Positions 1 to 12,069 of a stretch of DNA of 64,000 nt are shown piece after piece. Every line of letters starts with the position of its first letter. Position 1 is the first letter of the stretch. Under the pieces are notes generated by a model, which was not told the origin of the DNA, searched no databases, and saw only the letters and a program-made list of their open reading frames with translations. This DNA is from Herpomyces periplanetae (taxonomy: Eukaryota > Ascomycota > Laboulbeniomycetes > Herpomycetales > Herpomycetaceae). Position numbers and translations under genes: made by a program. The stretch is from contig WMKJ01000063.1 in NCBI GenBank assembly GCA_009733715.1, positions 1 through 64,000 on the forward strand, written 5' to 3'.

Positions 1-14
1 CGCTCTTCCGATCT
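1..14. other. Illumina adapter remnant
   Basis: The first 14 bases match the 3' end of the Illumina TruSeq read-1 adapter/primer exactly. They are not genomic. The deubiquitinase reading frame happens to stay open through them, so a gene finder could wrongly translate them. Confidence 0.9.
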
Positions 15-3000
15 GAACTATTGGATTTGAAAGACGAAACTGGAAACAAAAAATATAATGGGCATCTTGACCTTTTGGAGGTTGGGTTATCAACGGATCA
101 GACACTATTGGTTGAGGTGATGCATTCGAATAGTGGTAGTTCCGCAAGTAGATTGGAGGATAGGGAGAAGACAGCGGTGTGCTACAACAATCGTGCGATT
201 GATGGTAAGAATGACGTCTTAGTCGATGAATCAGATAGCCGGAGGTGTCTACCATTGATGGGTGCCTTAAACTGGAATCGGGGTGGGCAATCAAGTGGAC
301 GCTCGAGTGGGACGGTTGGCTTGGTTAATCTAGGCTACACTTGCTACATGAATTCAGCATTACAGTGTCTACGAAGTGTGAAAGAAATGACATTGTACTT
401 TTTGCGTGAGCGAAATTTATTATTTGGAATGTAATGAAGCTGGTTACTTACAATGGTCATAGATCGCGACTACGAAAATGAAATAAATGGAAGTAATCCG
501 CTCGGATATCGAGGGCAGGTTGCCAAGGCATACGCGCAGCTGTTGGAAAGCATGTATAATGAAAATGGATCGTCGATTTCCACCCGAAATTTTCGGCAAG
601 TAATCGGACGATTAAATCATATGTTTTATTTGATTCAAGAGCAGGACTCCCAGGAACTTTTAAGCTTTTTGGTAGATGGATTACATGAAGATTTGAACCG
701 AATTAAAAAAAAACCGTACACGGAGAATCCCGAGTCGGATGATGCGACTGTACACAATCCTGTGGCGATCAAGGAGCTTGGAGAAAAATTCCGGTCAATC
801 TTTTTTGCACGAAACGATTCTATTATAATGGATTTGTTCAATGGCTTTTACAAGAACACAATTATATGTCCGGATTGTGGGAAAATCAGTATTACGTTTG
901 ATCCGTATTCTTTGGTGACTCTGCAACTTCCAGTCAATACTACATGGCAACATCGAGTTATATACGTTCCAGACAATAAAGCGCCAATTAGAATTGATGT
1001 TAAGGTTGATTCCAATGCTACCTTCAAGGATGTTAAAGGATTCATAAGAAGAAGTTTGCGAAGGTATAACTCTTCACTTGATGATGAAAGTGAATTAGTG
1101 CTGATTTTACAAAATTCGGGACGAGTACTCCGTGACGAAATCTGTGTGGGTGATGCAAATGCATCTTTTAACGACGAAATAATTTCGTATGAGGTAAATG
1201 GTCGTCTCCTGAGCGGACTATCAAGCTGTGAAATGAGACGCAAAGGCGTCAATGATGAGTTTGGCAAGTTATTATCTAGTTCTGGTTCGGGATCACCAAT
1301 GGACATTTACGATGGTATTGGAGGTAACATTACGGTTGGAGTGTTTAGTAACGTTGATGGATTACATCAAACTCGAATAAAGCCACCGCCATTTTTTATT
1401 ACGTTGAAACCCAATGAAGCGGAGGATAAACACATAATATTAAAGAAGATTCTATGGAAGATTGATCAACTTACAACAAAAGATATTTGGAAGGATAATT
1501 CCGCAGGAGAAGGTGGATCAGCAAGTTTTGATAATGAAGGGGCAGGAGATTGGGCAAGTCAGGGTGATGAAGCCGGTAGATCATCTGGAGATAGCAGAAT
1601 GAGTGAACCAATGTCAGATGGACGGGAAATCGATTGTTCAATTGAGAGCTTGGAAAGCGGAACGAAAAAAAACATATACGGAAATGTACGGAAAACGAAA
1701 GGATTGAAAGAGAAGTTGATACCAGAGCTGAGAAACATGTTTAAGATTAAAATTGGAAAAGTTCTTTCTGATCATTTATCGGTTAATGGATCAATTGATC
1801 ATACGTTTGTAACCATTGGTGCTCGGGAGCGAAGTGTTAGAAAGAAGCTAAGCAACAGAAATAGATTATCCAAGCTAAGCGATACAGCTGGATCTGGATC
1901 ATTTCCGAATACAAATGGGGGGGAGGATGGCACAGAAGCATTTGTACGGCGAAAGTATGGGAGAGTAAGCCGAAGTCGAAGCGGCAGCCGGAGTAGAAGT
2001 CGAAGTGGGAAAAAATGTGATTCTGAGCTAGAAGATGACACAAGTCCTTTCAGTAGAGATAAGCATGCAAAAAAACGAGGGATGAGGACGTTGTCACTTT
2101 CTTCGTCATCCTCAAACGAAGATTGCTTGTCATTGATTCGACACGGGGAAGCAATTTGTCTTGATTGGGAAAACGCAGCTTTAGTAAAGTTGTTTGGCGG
2201 CCACATGGGCAATGAGGTATTTGGCATGAGCACACTTAAATTAGCGAGGGTGGTTGGCGGGTATAATGATGGTAATGATTCTTTTCGAGGGAGGAAACGG
2301 AGTGGAGCTGTAACACTGGAGGATTGCTTCGCTGAGACATCCAAAACAGAAGTGTTATCGAAAAATAACGCTTGGTATTGTGGACGATGTAAAGCTCTAC
2401 GCCGTGCCAGTAAAACCTTGGAAATTTGGACATTACCGGATATTCTCGTTATACATTTAAAACGGTTCTGTTCGAATCGTATATTTCGGGATAAGATTGA
2501 TACTTTAGTTGAATTTCCAATTGAAGGACTTGACCTTAATTCTCGGGTTGGCTTTTGCGATGGGCGTGATTTAGTTTATGATTTATTTGCAGTTGATAAT
2601 CATATGGGAGGATTGGGTGGAGGGCATTATACGGCCTACGCAAAAAATTTCATCGATAATCGATGGTACGAGTATAATGGTAAGTTTGATGTTAACATGT
2701 TATGCCTGAGTGATTATTCGATGAGACTTCTGCTTTTGCTTACACACTCTCTTAAATGCGTTCTTGCTCATTCATCTATTTTACATCCATTCAGATGCGT
2801 TTGTGAGTCCTGTTACGAATCCACGCAGTGTTGTAACTGCCTACGCTTATTTACTCTTCTATCGAAGACGGTCAAACAAACCGCTTGGTCCCAAATATCT
2901 TCAAGATATCACGTGCAAAATGCTTCAATGTGGTGATGTGACGAAGGATAGTGACACTACCACGACTGTGGACGGGGGGGATGGGGCTAAAAGGTCGATT

Positions 3001-3243
3001 GAAAGGGAAAGGGATATCGAAAGAAAAGGTGGGGGCGGGAGCGCGAGTGGGAGCGCGAGTGCGGGTAACGATTTCTTAGGCAACTCATCAGATTCTGTAT
3101 TTCGAGATGAGGAGCTGGGAGACGGTGACAGTTGTGCAGCCGCAGATGGAAGTAGTGTACGGTCAACAGAAACACTGGAAACGCGGCTGAGTGATGACGA
3201 AATGACGCACGCGGCAGCAACAGCAGCGGGGCGCTGTGAGTAG
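15..3243 (+). CDS. Ubiquitin carboxyl-terminal hydrolase, USP4/USP15/UBP12-like (5' partial)
   Basis: Cysteine protease that removes ubiquitin from proteins. Exons <15-405, 463-2679 and 2795-3243; introns of 57 and 115 nt (GTGAGC...TAG, GTAAGT...CAG) restore the family alignment, giving at least 1018 aa. The Cys box [15 protein letters not shown] lies near nt 322-366 and the His box [11 protein letters not shown] near nt 2619-2651. Two zinc-ribbon CxxC pairs (CPDCG near nt 870, CGRCK near nt 2383) flank a long insert, as in USP4/11/15 and yeast Ubp12. The insert has an Arg-Ser repeat around nt 1970-2010. The start lies left of the window. The tail after LLFYRRR is about 120 aa of low complexity ending at TAG 3241-3243. 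A donor-like GTGAGT at 3236 could splice to 3328, but that reading also ends at once with the same residues. Family assignment is secure; substrate is unknown. Confidence 0.92.
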
Positions 3244-3373
3244 TGACGGCTACTAGACGAGTGGAGGAACGTGTGTGCCGTTCCTCAAATAAGGATTTTT
3301 TTTTAGAATTTCAATATAATTTGTTTAGGTGAATGAAAACTTCATTTATCAGGATATTTTGGTGTGTAGCGTG

Positions 3374-5408
3374 ATGAGTGAAACAAATGAGGAAGATTCT
3401 AGTAAACAAAAAGGTGATAAGGATGGGAAAGTTGGCGGATCACACATGCTATATCCCATCGAAGAGTATGATGATTTGCATGGCAAGTCGGTGCGCAGCA
3501 GCGGCCACGGCAGGGGAGAATATGAATCTGTGAGGCATAACTTACCAAAATCCACATCAGATGGGCGGTTTATTGGGATAAATCGTCAGGGTTTGGATAA
3601 TCGAGACGATGTAGTCGGTGGATCAGGATCTTCAGTTGTGTGTGGTAATGGTATTGGTATCGGTAGCGGTGGTGGTGGTGCCCTGTCGCTTAAGGGAATG
3701 GGAAATGGTACGTAGAGTAAGTTTGGTAACGGATTACTTTAGAATGATGGTAAATGATGAAGGCTAAATGAAAGATGGATTGGTTGTGCGGGGATGAATT
3801 ATGATATGATTTCGTTTAGCTGCGGTACCTTCAACTAATGTTACGGTTCGAAAGAGGTATACGGGTAGTTACGACTCGTTAGCAAGTTTGCGTAGTGGAG
3901 TTTCAAGTTTATCAGTAGGCAAAATTAACAGTGGATGGGCTTCGGCAATAAGTGGTGCAACGGAACTTAGTTATCAAAAACGAGTAGCAGTAACGAATAA
4001 AATCGGTGCACAACGAACATCGCGTACGCAACAAAAACTCAAGCTTTTACCTCACCCACAAGATAATATAACAGCATCAAGTCAGAATAATTCTCATCAT
4101 CTGCAGCACCATGATGTTAAGGCAAATGTGGGGACAGTCGAACTGAATAACAAAATTAATGTTGACTTGACGGGTAAGGCACTGATAGGTGACAACGAGA
4201 ATCCAACTTCAAGCGAAGATGATGAAATCAACGTGAAGGAGACTGTTAATGTATTACTCAAGTCCCCGGGAACGTTGATACGGGATTTTGCAATTCATCC
4301 ACGTCCGAATAAGTGTGTGCGTGAACAATTAGCATCGCCGGCACCGAATAAAGCAGATCGAGATTCATTTCCGCGGGTTACAGCGTACTGTACCGTTAGC
4401 CAGTACAGACTTGATTTGTTATTGCGGCATTTTAAAACTCGACGTTGTCAGGATGAGTTGCACGTTAAACCGCTGCGATTTGATGAGTGTATCTATACCC
4501 CGCTCGTCGTTGAGGATACAATTGATTCCAAAAATCGCCTTAATGAGCCCTTGATTGACATATCAAATGGAGTAATTCACCCAGACTTTGATACAAGTGT
4601 GCACGTAGCTGAAGCGTTTATCTTTGACTATGGTACGGTGGTACTTTGGGGATTAACAGCAGGACAGGAACAAAGGTTTTTAAACCAGTATTTACTTCCG
4701 TTTGCAGTCGGTGGACTCGAAGCGGAGCGGGTACAAATTGAAGAGTTTAACTTTTATTATATCAAGCATCATCAAGCACGAATTTACAATGATTTTTTTT
4801 CCTTGCGTGATAAACACAACTATATGATGAAGTTGGCGTTAAGTCATGCATTGTCTCAGAGTGTCAAGGTAAGTGAAGTGATGGAATGTGATCCGATGAC
4901 GATAATTTATCGTACAAGTTAATATATAGGCTAACATTGCGTGTGCACACTTTTAAACTTTCGCATTTGCGGACTATAGACATCTTACTACGAAGTAATG
5001 GTTCATGAAACAATTGAAGAATGTAAACATTTACCTGCACAGATAGCTCTTACGGGTCGAGTTGCTTTAACACGGCGACAAATCCACATGTGTATTGGAC
5101 GATTATTTCTCGTACGTATAGGTATACACCAGCAAGGATCCGTTCTAGATGCTCCTGAAGTAATGTGGACACAACCACGTCTTGATCCAGCGTATCAAGC
5201 TGTGCGCAGTTACCTTGAAATTGATCGTCGAGTTGGCCTATTGACGGACCGACTTGCAGTGATTGGTGATTTACTTCTTGTTTTGAAAGACCAACTCTCT
5301 CAATCCCACGATGAATATCTTGAATGGATAGTCATTATTCTTATTGCAGTGGAAATCTTGATAGCGGCCCTGAGTATAGTTGTAGACTTTTACGGGGTAC
5401 GGGAATAA
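3374..5408 (+). CDS. RMD1/RMND1 (DUF155) family protein
   Basis: Exons 3374-3707, 3820-4868 and 4980-5408 (introns 112 and 111 nt, donors GTACGT and GTAAGT), 603 aa. The DUF155 core begins near VTAYCTVSQYRLDLLLRHF. It includes FIFDYGTVVLWGL, the SHALSQSVK stretch (split from TSYYEVMVHETIEE by the second intron) and, after the intron, RLFLVRIGIHQQGSVLDAPE. A C-terminal membrane segment near EWIVIILIAVEILIAALSI is typical. Relatives include yeast Rmd1, Rmd8 and mitochondrial Rmnd1, the last linked to mitochondrial translation; which branch this belongs to cannot be told here. The first ~200 residues are low complexity with Gly-rich runs. The ATG at 3374 is the first in frame, 130 nt after the upstream stop. 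Confidence 0.88.
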
Positions 5409-6350
5409 GGCGATGGATGTAGAAAGGTAAAGATAAGAGTGCAAACGTGCTGTTTATCACAACAATTTATGCTTCCGAGTCTTTGGATTTGATATTGTGT
5501 ATGACCTGGTAGATGGTAAAGAAAATTAGGTGGAATGGTGTTTTTCGGGCAAGGTTTGTGGAGGATTCATGGCGGTGGACTATGGAGTCCAGATTTCAGT
5601 TGTCCATAGCACAAGGTTGATGGTTCATCTTCCATTGTTAATTGTTCATCATCCGTTGTTCATCTTCCATTGCCCATCGTCCCTGGATCGCCGTTCATCA
5701 CTCACGAGCTGCCCGTCCATGGAACACGTGACACCCGAAAAAGGAAATTCGAGCCCTCAACTTAAGCAGTCAAAAATCCGCCCCAAAAAGGTGTCAGTGG
5801 ACTAAACATTTGCCTCGACCATTTTGTGCTAAACTTTGCAAAGGATTGTTTTAGATTTTTAACAAAGGATCGTTTATTTAATTAAAATTCGAACAATTCT
5901 AACAGTAAACTTTAACGCGAAACTCTCAAGCACTGGATTATTTACTGTTTTCCACAATATCTTCTTTACATTTCCTCGAAAATTTTCAGACTGCCTCACA
6001 TCCCATAACTCAATATTATAATTACTCATTTGAAAGTTAGATATCACTTATCTAGGCCTTTACATACTTTTGCATACTTGTATGTAAATCGGGTTGTCGC
6101 GACTCAATTACTCACTACCAAGTTACTCTACTGCCTCGCGCTCAGCCACGCAGTCGTGAATTCGTTTATGAAAGTTAAGTATTCCATCAAGTTTGGAATG
6201 CGCATGTTTTATAATATGATGATCAATCAACTTAGCATTTAACGTACCTAAGTTGAGCAAGCGTGTGGGTGGGTAAATTTTTAACAAGGTTAGCTCACTA
6301 CTCACGCTGAAATGCCCCCTTAGCTGGTTGGGGCGTCGCTTGGGTGAGAC
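5409..6350. other. Spacer RMD1-like / PIK1
   Basis: No gene recognised. It holds a short degenerate repeat cluster (5624-5675), a small hairpin GGACT-ATGG-AGTCC at 5577-5590 and a CACGTGAC motif at 5725. The stretch 5820-6300 is AT-rich without a credible reading frame. Confidence 0.5.
5624..5675 (+). repeat. Short direct repeats of TTCATCTTCCATTG
   Basis: Two copies of the 15-base unit GTTCATCTTCCATTG stand about 30 bases apart, with a diverged relative (GTTCATCATCCGTTG) between them. The local pattern suggests small tandem duplications in non-coding DNA. No function is inferred. Confidence 0.45.
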
Positions 6351-9300
6351 ATGAGCTGGAATTTGCTAGAACGATTTTTACAGTCCGATTACTTTAACAA
6401 TGATCCTTTACTCGCTGTTACATACCTTTTGTAAGTTTCCTTTAATCTTTTTAATACGTTTGAATGGCCTTGGACACAGTGCTAACACTACCCCTCAATC
6501 TTAACTACCGTAGCCGATATTCACAACATGTGGGCATCCAGTACGTTCTTTGCTCCAAACTTCGAAATTTTTCCCACGACCAAATTATCTTTTACTTGCC
6601 GCAACTATGCCATATACTTATTTCTATTGATACTGAGTCAATGGCATTGGAAGAGTTCCTCACCAAATATTGCGAAGATTCTGTAACGGCAGCCCTACTT
6701 GTACGTGCGTTTTACTATCATTTAAATTACCATTTTAACATGCATGGTTACCGCAATAGCATGCCCCAGTGGCAAGATTGATTCTTAGTACTAACACAAG
6801 TTTTGCACTTACACGTATCACCTTGAATCATTCACAAATTGTGCCCGCTAAACAGACATTTTGGCTATTGCAGAGCTACTTGCACGATTTTTCGCATAAT
6901 TCACTTTCATCATCCTCATTCAAAGCTTGCCAACGAATTTATAACAAGATTCAGTGTATCATTTTTGGTGGGTCAGGCGACATTCATCGACCTAAAATCA
7001 AAGAAAACATCCTACCAGTGACCGTACTCTCGAGTATTATCCTAGCGAGCATTGGTGCACCCTTTTTAGCACATAGCTTTGGGCCACTGACAATAGCTCA
7101 GGCCAGTCGACCACGTCCCATTGAATATGAACAAAATACAACGGAAGAAATCGTTGGCGATGAAAAGAGATCAAAGCAAGCGAGCGGAAGAAACTCAAAT
7201 GCAGCTAGGCTCACTGTAGCAACAGCAACAGCTGCAACATCAATTCCTCAGCGGGAGCGCAAATCTAGCGGAAAGCAGCCACCCGCCAAGTTAGACACAC
7301 ATGTGGATTCAAGTGCAAAGGCAGATTCTAAATGTCCAAAGTCAGCATTTCCCCAAGTTTCGCAATTTACTTCTGGACCTATGCGCAAACTAAGCTCCAG
7401 TACGCGAATGCGATCATCATCACTATCAGAATTGCAAACGGCGAACACTAACTCAGTTAGTCTTCCTCTTCCAAGTGCTGGACTCAACTTTCCAAGTATT
7501 CATGGACACGATCGACGGTTTTCGTCAGCAACACGATCATTAGCAGAATCACTAAATCGTAAGCAGCAGATCCGTCTTCTGCGGTCAAACTACTTTCATT
7601 GTGAAACGCAATTTTTAACGGCTCTACAAGAAATCTCAATTAGGTTGGTAGGTGTACCGAAGAAAGCTAGAATGAGCGCATTGCGGGCTGAATTAGCACT
7701 AGTTGATCAATATTTGCCAGACGTTGAAGTAGACATTCCCGTTATCTATCCGGCAAAGTTTAGCTTAAACGGTGAAGAATCTCATAGTAGCCATCATCGT
7801 GTGGTGCGTATTCCGCCCATGGAAGCAACAATTCTAAACAGTGCTGAACGAGTTCCATATTTACTATTGCTGGAAGTACTTAAAAATGATTTTGATTTTG
7901 ACCCTGATACTAAAGTTAACCGAAGATTATTGAGGCGACTTTATGCCGAAAAGGAAGCGAGTAAAAGGCGTTTATTCGATTTATCTGAAACAATTTCACG
8001 TGTTGGGTCAGACCTGAGTATGCGTGACGGAAGTGACAGTGGGGATGATGTTGGTTTGGGTAATGTAAAGAGAATAAATGATGGAACACAAAATGAGAAG
8101 TATGCTTTATCAGTAGAGGAGGGCCCAATAAGTGGAAGAGTAGTAGCACGGGGGAGTGGACCGGTGGACCAAGATGTCGGAGCACTGGCGCAACATATGA
8201 GAACAGCAGCCCAGATGTTAGCCAAGTTAGAAATAAATGAAGCTAAAAGACCACGGGCTGAAGTAGCAGGAATTCGCGACAAAATTATAGCAAGTATGCT
8301 ACTCTTGGAGGAACAAAGCTTTAACTTGGACGCAATGGGTGAATCGAGTAAGGGAATGAGTTTGAGTCGTGTGAACAGTGAAAACCGAGAAGCGGGTACC
8401 ACTTCTTCAGCTACAACAATTAGCGAACGGGACGAAGATCCCAGTTTTGCAGCTTTTGAGGAAGATTGGGCTACGAAAAAAGAGAGAATTCGGCGTACAT
8501 CACCGTATGGAATGCTTACAAATTGGGATTTGGTAAGCGTAATAGTGAAAACGGGTACGGATTTTCGACAAGAAGCATTTGCATGTCAATTGATAGGAGT
8601 ATGCGCAAAGATATGGAAAGAGGCTCAAGTTGACGTTTGGGTTCGCAGTATGAAGATTCTGGTGACGGGGGAAAATTCTGGACTTGTTGAAACAGTGATA
8701 GACGGGGTATCGTTACATTCAATTAAACGTACCATGACACTTCAGAGTATTGCAATGGGTCAAAATCCTCGAAAGCGGGTAGTGATGCTAAAGAGTCATT
8801 TTGATCGGGTATTTGGACCCGAGTCAAGTCAGCGTTATGCTGCAGCAATTGATGCGTTTGTTCGCAGTCTTGCAGGCTACAGTATTCTCAGTCACGTTCT
8901 TCAATTGAAGGATCGGCATAACGGGAATATTCTTCTGGACAGCGCTGGACACACAATTCACATTGATTTTGGATACATGTTTGCTAACTCACCCGGAAAT
9001 ATGAGTTTCGAGGCAGCGCCGTTTAAGCTCACTAATGAGTTCGTTGAAGTTATCGGAGGAATAGATTCTGAACCATTTCACTTGTTTACAAGTCTTTGTC
9101 GTGAAGCGTTTCTTGCACTTCGTAAACATGCTGAGCCGCTCCTCACGCTTGTTGAAATAATGAGTCGTTCTAGCCTATTACCATGTTTTGCAGGTGTCAG
9201 CACAGCGCAGACAATTGCAGCTCTGAGATCTCGATTGGCGATGCATTTAAGTGTGCAACAAGCGTCGAGCTTTGTTGATGATTTACTTGCGAAAAGTCTT

Positions 9301-9360
9301 GGTAGTTATTATACACGGATGTACGATACGTATCAATACCGTACACAAGGAATATATTAG
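6351..9360 (+). CDS. PIK1: Phosphatidylinositol 4-kinase, PIK1/PI4K-III-beta type
   Basis: Makes phosphatidylinositol 4-phosphate, in known homologues mainly at the Golgi and nucleus. Exons 6351-6430, 6514-6700 and 6856-9360 give 923 aa. The N-terminal lipid-kinase-unique region is split over the first two introns: SWNLLERFLQSDYF, then RYSQHVGIQYVLCSKLRNF, then TFWLLQSYLHDF. A Ser-rich linker follows, then a PIK1-type middle block (LNRKQQIRLLRSNYFHCETQF) and the C-terminal catalytic domain. The catalytic loop is DRHNGNILLD and the Mg-binding motif is in HIDFGYMFA. The motif that is GDDLRQE in many relatives reads TGTDFRQE here. The end, MYDTYQYRTQGIY, matches the conserved family C-terminus. 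The 155-nt second intron contains a TACTAAC box near 6788. Confidence 0.95.
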
Positions 9361-9818
9361 AGATAATGCGGAAGGCAAAATTCCCCCTGCGTAGTGGAAA
9401 GCCGGTAAGAAAGTTGGAGGCGTAAGGGTAGGCCTGGGTGAGTTAGATTGTGTTGTTGGGCATGAACGTGGACCTAGCCGAGTAACACGATACCTGTACA
9501 TTTAAACATGATTAACAATATGTCTGAACATCTAAACATGTATACATCTATACGCTCTTGTTTACACCTTATACACCTACACTCTCTTATTTACTCCCAT
9601 ATACATCTTCGCCCCAGCAACCTCACTCTTGGCTCAACTCCGGCACTTCTCCGGTCTCTCTCCGGCTCACGACGAGATTAGTAAAACAGCTGTGGCTATG
9701 CAGCTTTGTCAGGCTGTCGTGATGGAAAGGATTTATATAAAGTAGTACTGCCGTCAGGTACGCTCAATCAACACTGCATATGGCATAGTCAAGTTTTATA
9801 TACTACTTTTCAACTTCA
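9361..9818. other. Spacer PIK1 / small membrane protein
   Basis: No gene recognised. The triplicated TCTCCGG around 9636-9665 and a TATA-like box at 9734-9742 are the only visible features. Confidence 0.5.
9734..9742 (+). promoter_or_regulatory. TATA-like box
   Basis: TATATAAAG, 77 nt before the ATG of the small membrane protein. Position and sequence fit a core promoter; there are no transcript data. Confidence 0.35.
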
Positions 9819-10172
9819 ATGCGCTCATATCATATTTCAAGTTGCCGCTTTAGCAATAACGTCCCCTCTAGCGTAACACCTCCTACTTATCGTTTCAAAG
9901 CAATTTTCTTCGCTATTTCTTCCGCCCTAATCATTGCCACCGGAGCACATATCGGATTTGCCTTGCGACAGTCTAATACTCCCCTTTACACCAACTTAGT
10001 TAATCAATCTCCAAATCCCACCAATGCTAAATCGTCAAATTCTCATGATCAAAAGCTTATTGCTCTCTACGATAAACTAGCTAACCTTCAAAGCGCTCGC
10101 CACACTCTACTCTCCACTCGCTCCCATTTCGCCAACAAACTGTGTGACCTCCCCCCCGGATCGGATAAATAA
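9819..10172 (+). CDS. Small single-pass membrane protein, unidentified
   Basis: 117 aa in one exon. A short N-terminus with three Arg and no acidic residue precedes one hydrophobic segment (about residues 27-49, FKAIFFAISSALIIATGAHI). The C-terminal half is polar with a possible short helix (KLIALYDKLANLQSARHTLL). That layout fits a small mitochondrial inner-membrane protein, but this is inference and I do not recognise a family. Support for it being real: an ATG start, a TATA-like box upstream, and room between two clear genes. It could also be a chance reading frame. Confidence 0.45.
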   Translation: MRSYHISSCRFSNNVPSSVTPPTYRFKAIFFAISSALIIATGAHIGFALRQSNTPLYTNLVNQSPNPTNAKSSNSHDQKLIALYDKLANLQSARHTLLSTRSHFANKLCDLPPGSDK

Positions 10173-10490
10173 TCATCCTAAACCCCCGGATACTAGTTTC
10201 TCCGGACTGCGGGCTTAGACTTATAAAGTCGGGGCACGACGCCGGTCTTGCCAATAGCTTTCCCTTTTTAACTAGACTCTTTTAACTTAACTTGATCATA
10301 TATTTCACTCACTCGCTCCCTTTCTTCTTTCTCGCTTCGCGGCACATTTTTTCTCATTTTTCCCGTATACGATTAATTACTTACCGTCTGTAAAAACTTC
10401 ATATTGTTCTCTCTTTTAACCCCTTTTGTCCATCCTTAAACCGTTTGTTACCGTCATATTCCATTAGTTAGCACGCGTTTCCCAAGTTTA
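10173..10490. other. Spacer / synaptobrevin promoter
   Basis: Pyrimidine-rich just before the synaptobrevin ATG; nothing else recognised. Confidence 0.5.
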
Positions 10491-11259
10491 ATGGCCCAAC
10501 CGTACGATCCATACATTCCAGTTAACGCCAGTGGAAACAGATCACAAACTACACCTGGAAGTGGTTCAGACGCCGCCGCCGGAAGCATGTCAGAAGCAGC
10601 AAATTCGCGGACCGCCGCATTGCAAGCGGTAAGATAACCTTTTTTCTTCATTTAACGTTGATCAGAGTAAATGTACATTTGTTGCACTCACTGGGCCAGT
10701 TGTGTGGTGGGCCTGTGCTCAAAGTTTGCGTTCCCTCTCTCGTACGCACACCCACACTTACGTATATTCCCCTCACTCCCCCGTGTGTGCTACATGCTTC
10801 ATCTTTGATAACCCGCTAACGTTAACTGAGTTATCCTTGCTACATCATGCAACAGGAAATTGATTCAACAGTCGGAATTATGCGAGAAAACATCAACAAA
10901 GTGTCAGAGCGTGGTCAACGTTTAGATGCATTACAGGATAAAACGGAGAATCTTGCCGTTTCAGCACAAGGGTTTCGACGTGGTGCTAATCGCGTTCGCA
11001 AGCAAATGTGGTGGAAGGATATGAAAATGCGAGTCTGCATTGGCATCGGTATCGCTATACTCTTAATATTGATTATCGTTCCCTCTGGTACGTTTTTTCC
11101 ATAATGTCGCCCAGTATATGCGTCAGGTTATTATGACGTGTGTGCATGCGCTTGTGTGAGATTGTTCACACGTTGACACCCATTTTAAACTGGTTTTTAA
11201 CCCCGTCCGTATATCTTTGCTAACTTTGTATAATAGTCGTTGCGTCAAACAAACGTTAA
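10491..11259 (+). CDS. SNC: Synaptobrevin/VAMP R-SNARE (Snc1/Snc2-like)
   Basis: Vesicle SNARE that drives fusion of secretory and endocytic vesicles with the plasma membrane. Exons 10491-10628, 10856-11087 and 11237-11259 (introns 227 and 149 nt) give 130 aa. The first exon is the variable N-terminus ending NSRTAALQA. The SNARE motif follows ([20 protein letters not shown]), with the central layer Arg in SERG, and then the juxtamembrane [11 protein letters not shown]-terminal anchor ([17 protein letters not shown]) ends in SVVASNKR, supplied by a third exon of only 23 nt. The match to yeast Snc1/2 is close over the whole core. A reading without the last splice would stop after GTFFP; the spliced tail fits the family better. 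TAAC-type branch sequences precede both acceptors. Confidence 0.96.
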
Positions 11260-11971
11260 TCCATGCACTCACTCACGTAAGACGCAACATTTTTTATCGT
11301 TGTCTGTCTCATGGCAACGTCCCCCTGCCTCCGTCACGCTTTCTCGCCATTCTATTCTCATTACGTAGCACCACGTTACGCTACGCTATTTTAGCCGATC
11401 GCTGTACTGCGCTGACTTCAATCCACCCGACGAGCTCAACATTCCCACTACTCAATTCAAATAATGCCCGCTATACTCAACGTACATGACTTGTCCAAGC
11501 ATTGCCTTTCTCTATAGTTTACTGCTTCTCCCTGTTTTTTTCGGCTTATCTTCTCCTTGTGACCGGAGTGAAACACATACTATGCCAGTAACTGCCAATC
11601 TTTGCGTTTTTTGCTGTCAAGCTTCCGATTTTGCTTCTTCGTGTTAACTAGCCTAGCTTACACTATACTTAACATTCCATCCTCCCCCACTCAGATTGTC
11701 TAACTCCACTTCTCCCTGTTATTGGGATTTATGTATTAACGTGATCAGCGTCTAATGCTGCTGACATTTTATGTGTTACCCCACGATCTCCTTAATCAAT
11801 TTACAAACCTTGAACCGAGTCTTCGTTCATAATTAAATTTCGCCGTCCCTCAAGCCCACGTACATACGCGCACACAGCTTCGACATCAGCGTGACAAACT
11901 ACTCGTAGCACCCATACACATGCAAAATTTATCCCGTATTTCATTAATTTATCGTGTATACGTATGAAGGT

Positions 11972-11993
11972 ATGTACGAATGTATTCGTACAT
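11972..11993. repeat. Perfect inverted repeat, 10-bp arms
   Basis: ATGTACGAAT and its exact reverse complement are separated by two bases (GT). A second small one follows at 11998-12013 (ATGTAA/TTACAT). The surroundings are rich in TACG and CATG words. Confidence 0.8.
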
Positions 11994-12057
11994 GCAAATG
12001 TAATAATTTACATGTACGCGTACGAAAAAGGTTGCGGCAACGGTTGTTGATGGTACA

Positions 12058-12069
12058 GGTGCGCGCACC
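12058..12069. repeat. 12-bp palindrome GGTGCGCGCACC
   Basis: Self-complementary over its whole length. It is followed directly by a 7-bp stem (CCCCAGC 12068-12074 with GCTGGGG 12100-12106). Confidence 0.8.
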
